DNA from: Lachnoclostridium sp. UBA3775
GTDB taxonomy: Bacteria > Bacillota > Clostridia > Lachnospirales > Lachnospiraceae
Assembly (NCBI GenBank): GCA_002369525.1
Contig: DFFN01000190.1
Span: 1-11,994, forward strand
Direction of reading: 5' to 3'
Length of the DNA: 11,994 nucleotides
This document shows positions 6,612 through 11,994 of this stretch, one piece after another (position 1 is the stretch's first letter; every line of letters starts with the position of its first letter). Both the position numbers and the translations under genes were made by a program. The notes beneath the pieces are model-generated. The model saw nothing but the letters and a program-made list of their open reading frames with translations, searched no databases and had not been told where the DNA came from.

Positions 6612-8183
6612 TTACCATCTTCTTACTCCCTTCATTTTGACTTTTTCATTATACATAATGTCATCAGCCCGTTTAAACACGCTCTCTACAGTCAGATCAC
6701 GTAAAGGATCAAACTTGGCCATACCGATCGCAGCTGAGATTCTGTCCCATTTTTCAAGGCTCCATTCCCTTGAAAGCTCAGATATCATGCCTCTGAATTT
6801 TTCCACAAGCTTGTCGGCATTCGTATAGTCCTCACCCATCAGAATAACCGCAAACTCATCGCCGCCGATTCTGAAAACAGGGGAATGCTTGAACACATTA
6901 CAGATGATACGGCTCAGCTTAACGATTGCCAGGTCACCCTTATCATGTCCGTAGGTATCGTTTATCAACTTCAGGTAGTTCATGTCGGCCATTGCAACTC
7001 CGAATTCCGTAAAGCCTTCAAGTACGCGGTTATTTAGTGTCTCACGCATGTTATCATAGGCCGTCTTGTTCCTGATCCCTGTCAGGGTATCCTTCATCGC
7101 CATATTCTTGGCTTCGGCTTCGCGCTGCTTGCTCTCGCTTAACTCACGGTTGGTATAGACCAGTGTTCGCATGTAATCGTCAAGCTCCAGCATCATCTCC
7201 GAGGTCTGTCTTGCAAGCTCGCTCACTTCTGTCTTGTTTACCGCAAGCTTCTTAACCTTATCGGCAACCGCCACATCCTTGCTCTGTGAATATTCCCTGA
7301 CATTTTCAGTCAGCTGCGAAATACGCCTCAGATATCTTCTGTTCACGTACCACAGCATTATTGCAAAGCCAAGTAAGAGTATAGCCCCGATGATCATCGA
7401 AATCCTTGTCGTATTCGCAAGTATACGCTTGTTCATATTTTCGATGGATATCTCGGCACATATGAGAGCTACCTTCTTTCCGTCTATGTAAAGAGGGGTA
7501 TAGCAGCTGTAGTTATTGCCGTATTTATTGTCCCAGACCTGGAATTCATCCATCTGTTTGCCTTTTTCCCATGTATCCCAGAGCACCTTGACTTCGTCGC
7601 GGGGATTTTCTTCGGGAGGATCGATGGCGTAGACTTCCATATAGCCCGGCATATCCTTACGTTCGTCTCTCAGGGCATCCACGAAATATGCAACGCTTCC
7701 GTCGTCTGCGGGTTCTATCAGATAGGTATATTCAAGATCGAAGACCTTTTTTGCATCCTCAAAGGTCAGAGCCCAGTATTCATAGTCATAAATAAGGTAA
7801 AGAAGGAGCAGGTCTTCCGGGAGGTCGTCAATCGTTACATCCACTCCGAAAAGAGCATCGGGGAAAACCTTTTTGAATTCATTATTAAATGTTTCAAGTG
7901 CCGTGTCATATTCCGTAAAGTCGATCGGAACATCCAGCTTATCATGGTAAAGCTCAAGATATTTATAGTAGTTACGGAAATCATCCTCGTCATGAAGGAT
8001 GATGGTTTCGAGATATTCGTTCACGTTTCTGATTTCTTCAAGCTTAAGCCTTTTATAAGTGCTGCTTTCGTTACGATAGGCTACCATACCGAAAATGACC
8101 GTAAGAACAAAGCTTACGAGCAAAAATATTGACGCAAACCTTACAACCAGCGTGTTTATTTTTTTCGTTCTGTCGGCATTCAT
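6612..8183 (-). CDS. Membrane-bound diguanylate cyclase (GGDEF) with extracellular sensor
   Basis: The 523-residue protein is predicted to make the second messenger cyclic di-GMP from two GTP. The layout is a transmembrane helix at about 13-36, an extracytoplasmic acidic and Tyr-rich region at about 37-258, a second helix at about 261-280, a HAMP-like or coiled linker at about 281-360, and a C-terminal GGDEF domain from DTLTGIRN (about 365) to the end. The active-site signature RIGGDEFAVIL (G440-F444) is intact. The RxxD inhibitory site expected just before it is absent (FKHS instead), so product inhibition through that site is unlikely. The end of the outer region (YTPLYIDGKKVALICAEI) resembles the last strands of Cache sensor domains. 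The ATG at 8183 has a modest GGACGG upstream. It starts 18 nt after recO, suggesting co-transcription, and ends 138 nt before scrA. The ligand is unknown. Confidence 0.9.
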   Translation of the reverse strand: MNADRTKKINTLVVRFASIFLLVSFVLTVIFGMVAYRNESSTYKRLKLEEIRNVNEYLETIILHDEDDFRNYYKYLELYHDKLDVPIDFTEYDTALETFNNEFKKVFPDALFGVDVTIDDLPEDLLLLYLIYDYEYWALTFEDAKKVFDLEYTYLIEPADDGSVAYFVDALRDERKDMPGYMEVYAIDPPEENPRDEVKVLWDTWEKGKQMDEFQVWDNKYGNNYSCYTPLYIDGKKVALICAEISIENMNKRILANTTRISMIIGAILLLGFAIMLWYVNRRYLRRISQLTENVREYSQSKDVAVADKVKKLAVNKTEVSELARQTSEMMLELDDYMRTLVYTNRELSESKQREAEAKNMAMKDTLTGIRNKTAYDNMRETLNNRVLEGFTEFGVAMADMNYLKLINDTYGHDKGDLAIVKLSRIICNVFKHSPVFRIGGDEFAVILMGEDYTNADKLVEKFRGMISELSREWSLEKWDRISAAIGMAKFDPLRDLTVESVFKRADDIMYNEKVKMKGVRRW

Positions 8184-8201
8184 CGATTCTAACCGTCCGT
8201 T

Positions 8202-8960
8202 TCAGTCACTTATAAGTTCCAAAAGCTTTTCACCTTTGAAGGTATGTTTTACCCTTGCAAAAAGATATTCCGCAGACAAAGCCGCAAGCTCGTCCTCCAC
8301 CTCCGGGCTTACCGTAAACGAAAAAAGCTTTGCTGCCGGAGTGCTGCATATGAACCACAGGGCATACCTGCTTGATGGATTAAGGACCATCACGTCCTTT
8401 ACCGGAAGCTTTTCCCGGCATTTTTCACAGACCGCTCCTCCGTTCAAAACGGAAAAGCCCCTGCTGTCCTCGGGGATTTTTTCATGGCAGACCACGCATT
8501 CGTTAAGCATCGGGCCTTCCCCGCTGATCACACAGGTCCTCATTTCAAAAACAGACCTGACAAGCCTTCTGCTCATCTGCCCCCTTACGAGCGCTTTAAG
8601 CGCAGTGTAGAGAAGCTTCATCATTTCACGTTCGTCATTGCCTTCTTTTGTATAGAAATCTGCCACTTCGCAGAAATACATCGCATAGTATACGCTGTCA
8701 AGGTCTTCCCTTATTTCGGAAAAATACTCCTGTACCTTAACTTCGGATATCGTGAAGCTGTCCCTGCCCGAAAAAAGCGAGAACTCGCCGAATATGCAGG
8801 GCTGAGTAACGGCGATCAGGTTATTGCCCGGACGCCTTGCACCGCGGGCAAAGGCCGCTATCTTGCCTTTTTCTTTTGTAAGTATCGTCACCCTCCTGTC
8901 ATAATCGCCGACCGGCATGACCGAGAGAACGATACCGCTTACGTTTTGCAGCATGTTCAT
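8202..8960 (-). CDS. recO: DNA repair protein RecO
   Basis: The 252-residue protein works with RecF and RecR to load RecA on SSB-coated single-stranded DNA at gaps, and it anneals complementary strands. The N-terminal part (about 1-80) fits the OB-fold, with the typical opening GIVLSVMPVGDYDRRVTILTKEKGKI and the basic ARGARRP stretch (38-44). A helical part follows, with a zinc-type cluster at C155, C158, C178 and C181. Length is normal (about 240-260). Its ATG overlaps the era stop as ATGA (8957-8960), a sign of translational coupling; a second ATG two codons in is an equally possible start. The era-recO pairing is widespread in Firmicutes. Confidence 0.95.
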   Translation of the reverse strand: MNMLQNVSGIVLSVMPVGDYDRRVTILTKEKGKIAAFARGARRPGNNLIAVTQPCIFGEFSLFSGRDSFTISEVKVQEYFSEIREDLDSVYYAMYFCEVADFYTKEGNDEREMMKLLYTALKALVRGQMSRRLVRSVFEMRTCVISGEGPMLNECVVCHEKIPEDSRGFSVLNGGAVCEKCREKLPVKDVMVLNPSSRYALWFICSTPAAKLFSFTVSPEVEDELAALSAEYLFARVKHTFKGEKLLELISD

Positions 8961-9868
8961 TCATCCTGTCTGTATCCGAAATTCTTCATTAAGATGTCAG
9001 AGTCTCTCCAATCCTTTTTAACCTTGACCCAGAGCTTTAAATTGACCATGCAGCCAAGCATGGCTTCGCAGTCCTGTCTTGCCGCCGTTCCTATCTTTTT
9101 AAGCATCGCGCCCTGTTTTCCGATTATTATGCCCTTATGAGAATCGCGTTCGCATATTATCGAAGCGTCTATGTCGATAAGTCTTCCGCCGGGCCTTTCC
9201 TTCATCTGCTCTATCGTTACGGCTATGCCGTGAGGTATCTCCTCGGACAGGAACTTCAGGGCTTTCTCCCTGATCAGCTCGGCGCAGATCTGCCTTTCCG
9301 GCTGGTCGGTAACGGTGTCTTCGTCATAATACATCGGACCCTCGGGGAGATATTTCCCTATCACCTTAAGAAGTTCTCCGGTGTTTTCTCCGGTAAGCGC
9401 GGAAACCGGAACGATTTCCGCATAGTCCATCTCCTTGCTGTAGACCGTTATGTCTGCAAGCAGGGCTTCCTTTTTAACCGTGTCGATCTTGTTCACGACA
9501 AGTATGACCGGAGTTCCCGTCTTTTTCAGAAGCTCGATGATATGCTGTTCTCCGGCTCCGATATACTCAGTCGGCTCCACGAGCCAGAGTATCACGTCCA
9601 CCTCGTCAAGCGTCTTCTCTGCGATATTTACCATGAACTCTCCGAGTTTGTTCTTGGCCTTATGGATTCCCGGCGTGTCAAGGAATATTATCTGCTTTTC
9701 CTCATCGGTATAGACAGTCTGTATCCTGTTTCTGGTAGTCTGCGGTTTGGAAGAGGTGATGGCGATCTTCTGTCCTATCAGGCGGTTCATAAGGGTTGAT
9801 TTTCCCACATTCGGACGCCCGATGAGAGTGACAAAACCGGATCTGAATTGTGTTGACGCATCTGACAT
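8957..9868 (-). CDS. era: GTPase Era
   Basis: The 303-residue essential GTPase binds the 3' end of 16S rRNA and helps mature the 30S subunit. GTP-binding motifs are clear: G1 GRPNVGKST (17-25), the G2-region SSKPQTTRNRIQ (39-50), G3 DTPG (64-67), G4 NKID (126-129) and G5 SAL (156-158). The C-terminal KH RNA-binding domain has the GKQG loop (250-253). Length is as expected (about 300). ATG at 9868 follows GAGG with a 9-nt spacer. It lies 28 nt after the M16C peptidase stop and overlaps recO by 4 nt, so it is probably in one operon with both. Nothing unusual was seen. Confidence 0.97.
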   Translation of the reverse strand: MSDASTQFRSGFVTLIGRPNVGKSTLMNRLIGQKIAITSSKPQTTRNRIQTVYTDEEKQIIFLDTPGIHKAKNKLGEFMVNIAEKTLDEVDVILWLVEPTEYIGAGEQHIIELLKKTGTPVILVVNKIDTVKKEALLADITVYSKEMDYAEIVPVSALTGENTGELLKVIGKYLPEGPMYYDEDTVTDQPERQICAELIREKALKFLSEEIPHGIAVTIEQMKERPGGRLIDIDASIICERDSHKGIIIGKQGAMLKKIGTAARQDCEAMLGCMVNLKLWVKVKKDWRDSDILMKNFGYRQDE

Positions 9869-9896
9869 GCTTTATATCCTCAATCTTTTAAAAAAT

Positions 9897-11994
9897 CTAG
9901 TTAAGTTCCTTTATTTCCCTGAAAAGATCAGCATCCTCCTGTATCTTTCCGGCGCTGCCGACGGTACAGATGTAGCCCTGTCCGGCCGCGGCACGAAGTA
10001 CGGGTGCAAGCTTCCTTATATCTTCGCAGGTGCAGTCGAGTATCTGTTCCCTTTCCTTCTGCAGGCTTTCACCGCTTAAATTCCTGAGCCATGCAGAGAA
10101 GGAATATTCGCCCATTGCCCTCGGAAGCTTCGGAAGATCGGTGTTGCTGAGGGTACCGATTATATATTTTTCAACCGCCTCGCGGTCAAGCTCAAGGCTT
10201 TCGATGTAGTCGGCAGCCTCCTCAAAGATCTTATACGTATTCTTAAGGTTGGGATCCCTGTAGGAAACCATGCCGCAGTTTCCGGAGATTTTCTCATATG
10301 AGAAGAAGCATCCGTAGGCACCGCCCTTTACCCTTACATTCATCCAGAGGTAGTCATAGGCAAGTATGGTTTTAAGTACCGCAAAGGCCCCGGTGAACTC
10401 AACGCCTGCCTTTTTATAGTTACCTGTGCATGCACAGTACTGTATCTGTCCGTTGATCTTAAAGGCTTCGTTCCTTGCTTCGGGAATGTATACCTTAAAG
10501 TCGATTTCAGGTCTTACTATATCCTGTGTCTGCTTCTGCTTTCCGCGCAGTTTGTCCTTGAAAACCTTTAAGGCATTCACCAGGCTTTCATATTCCGCAC
10601 CGCGTCCGGTGAGATTTACAAGGATATTGTCGTGTCTTAACACAGAATCCCTTACATACAGAAGCTTTTCGATCAGTGAATCGGCCTTCTCGTCAAAGTT
10701 TTCGTAAAGATCCTTGATGAATCCGTAGTACTCGATTCCTCCAACCATCTGTTCAAAGGCGGAACGCTCCGAGAAATATGAGTAGGCCCTGTCTATTGCG
10801 GTGTTATGGCCCGATTGTATCAGTTTGCTCTGCTTTGAGGCAAATATCTCGCCTATCACATCCTTAAGCCTCTTCTTGTCGGTGAAGAGGGAGGACAGAA
10901 GCATTTCATAGCCAAGCTCAAGGCATTTTCCGATGTTTGCGGTCAGGCTCTTAAGCTTCAGGCAGATGTATGCAACAAAGCTTTCCTTATCGCCCGGCAT
11001 GTTGTAGGCCGAAACGCTGGCCCATATGCCGCCCGAATACTTTCCGCTCTCATTTGTCAGGTCAAGATAGGAATAGTTTTCGGTATCTACGCTTCCGATG
11101 AGGTCGGTAAACAGCGAAACATAGGGAAGAAGCTGCGGGTCGTTGTTCAGCGCAAAATAAAGGCTGATATAGGCTATGCCGTTGGTATCGATGTCGGTGA
11201 AAACGATCCTGCTGCCTTCGGCTTCACGCTCCTCATAGACAGGCTGCAATGCTTTCCTTTCAACATCCGAAACCTTGAGAACGGGAAGCTTTGCGAGGTC
11301 CTCCTCGCTGTCCGCTTCCTCCTGATAGGCAAGAAGCGCCTTTGTATCCTCAACAAGCTTTTCCTTTTCCTCATCGCTTAGTCCGGAAAGATACTTTGCG
11401 AGCTTTTCTTTCAGCGCCGCCTCTTTTCTGTCGGTAAGACCGGGATCGGGCTCCGATACAAGTATCACCTTATGAGGATTGTCAAGGAATTCGGTCTTTA
11501 TGAGATTTTCAAAATAGCCCTTGTCGATTTCCTCCCTGAGCTCTTTAAACACGGCAAGCGGTTTGACGTTGGTAAAGACCTCATCGTCGTTGTACAGCCA
11601 GGTTTCAAGCATGCTGATGCCGTAAACAAGGCCTCTGGGGGTATTTCCGGTATCTGCCTCACGGGTCGAAAATTCAAGGGAATTCAGGGCAGCAACAAGG
11701 CTGTCACGGTTAACGCCGTTTTCGCACGCCTTTTTCAGCTCTTCTTCGGTTATCCGCACAAAATCATCAAGCCTGTCTTTTTCCGCAAAGTTTGCGGTAA
11801 GCTCGAAATAGGGCTGTCTGATATATGAATTAAAGCTGTGGAGCACGTTCTTGCCGATACCGGCATCCTGAAGTGCCTGTCTTACCGGCGCTCCCGGGAT
11901 TCCGAAAAGCACGCTGTCAAGTATGCCGAGAGCCGCGATTTTTTTATAGTCCGGCCTGTCGGCGCCCATCATGATATTATAGCTGAGATATGTT
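9897..11994 (-). CDS. M16C zinc peptidase (presequence-protease/PreP family), C-terminal part
   Basis: About 698 residues are visible, and the frame stays open to the window edge, so the N-terminus is missing. The family comprises clam-shell metallopeptidases of about 970 residues that degrade unfolded or signal peptides. The visible part begins within the first half, with the segment SVLFGIPGAPVRQALQDAGIG. It continues through the M16C-associated helical region (around HKVILVSEPDPGLTDRKEA) and ends with the catalytically inactive second half, which includes RVKGGAYGCFFSYEKISGN. That last segment contains the R/Y-type substrate-binding residues (R-x-x-G-x-x-Y) typical of the family. The zinc-binding HxxEH motif would lie upstream of the window, so activity cannot be judged here. 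No signal peptide can be assessed. It is followed after 28 nt by era, suggesting co-transcription. Confidence 0.9.
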   Translation of the reverse strand, partial: TYLSYNIMMGADRPDYKKIAALGILDSVLFGIPGAPVRQALQDAGIGKNVLHSFNSYIRQPYFELTANFAEKDRLDDFVRITEEELKKACENGVNRDSLVAALNSLEFSTREADTGNTPRGLVYGISMLETWLYNDDEVFTNVKPLAVFKELREEIDKGYFENLIKTEFLDNPHKVILVSEPDPGLTDRKEAALKEKLAKYLSGLSDEEKEKLVEDTKALLAYQEEADSEEDLAKLPVLKVSDVERKALQPVYEEREAEGSRIVFTDIDTNGIAYISLYFALNNDPQLLPYVSLFTDLIGSVDTENYSYLDLTNESGKYSGGIWASVSAYNMPGDKESFVAYICLKLKSLTANIGKCLELGYEMLLSSLFTDKKRLKDVIGEIFASKQSKLIQSGHNTAIDRAYSYFSERSAFEQMVGGIEYYGFIKDLYENFDEKADSLIEKLLYVRDSVLRHDNILVNLTGRGAEYESLVNALKVFKDKLRGKQKQTQDIVRPEIDFKVYIPEARNEAFKINGQIQYCACTGNYKKAGVEFTGAFAVLKTILAYDYLWMNVRVKGGAYGCFFSYEKISGNCGMVSYRDPNLKNTYKIFEEAADYIESLELDREAVEKYIIGTLSNTDLPKLPRAMGEYSFSAWLRNLSGESLQKEREQILDCTCEDIRKLAPVLRAAAGQGYICTVGSAGKIQEDADLFREIKELN

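Noticed and set aside
9137..9799. Plus-strand open frame of 220 codons opposite era.
   Set aside because: It is a shadow of a highly conserved gene, with no supporting motif or promoter.
1..11994. Search for CRISPR arrays, tRNA or rRNA genes, insertion sequences, phage or defence genes.
   Set aside because: No regularly spaced repeats, transposase or integrase motifs or structural RNA genes were recognised, and nearly the whole window is filled by identified minus-strand genes.

Overview
All genes in this window lie on the minus strand, so transcription runs from the high to the low coordinates. The gene set points to a Clostridia-type Firmicute. Evidence: low-to-moderate GC, strong GGAGG ribosome binding sites, a single-chain type glycyl-tRNA synthetase start, an M16C presequence-protease homologue beside era and recO, and an HPr with a serine at position 46. 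My best guess is the Lachnospiraceae, but this is inferred from gene content and family resemblance, not from a marker gene.

Right-hand block (about 11994 to 6612): the C-terminal ~698 residues of an M16C zinc peptidase, then era (ribosome-assembly GTPase), recO (recombinational repair, overlapping era by ATGA), then a two-pass membrane diguanylate cyclase 18 nt after recO. The tight spacing suggests one transcription unit.

Middle block (6611 to 124): a 138-nt control region with a recognisable promoter and several inverted repeats, followed by a five-gene sucrose operon. The order is scrA (sucrose PTS EIIBCA), ptsH (HPr), scrK (ROK fructokinase), ptsI (Enzyme I) and sacA (GH32 sucrose-6-phosphate hydrolase). 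Together these form an almost self-sufficient pathway. PEP phosphorylates Enzyme I, then HPr, then the EIIA and EIIB domains of ScrA. ScrA imports sucrose as sucrose-6-phosphate, SacA splits it to glucose-6-phosphate and fructose, and ScrK phosphorylates the fructose. No transcription factor or antiterminator gene is in the window. The fructokinase sits between ptsH and ptsI, which are usually adjacent.

Left edge (123 to 1): a promoter only 15 nt beyond the sacA stop, then the first 11 codons of what is very probably glycyl-tRNA synthetase. In other Firmicutes era, recO and the glycyl-tRNA synthetase gene(s) are close neighbours, so the diguanylate cyclase and sucrose operon look like an insertion into a conserved housekeeping cluster.

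No tRNA, rRNA, CRISPR array, insertion sequence or phage gene was seen, and there is no gene-free stretch longer than about 140 nt. I found no evidence for a wholly new system. The unusual points are the gene arrangement and the intercistronic structures.
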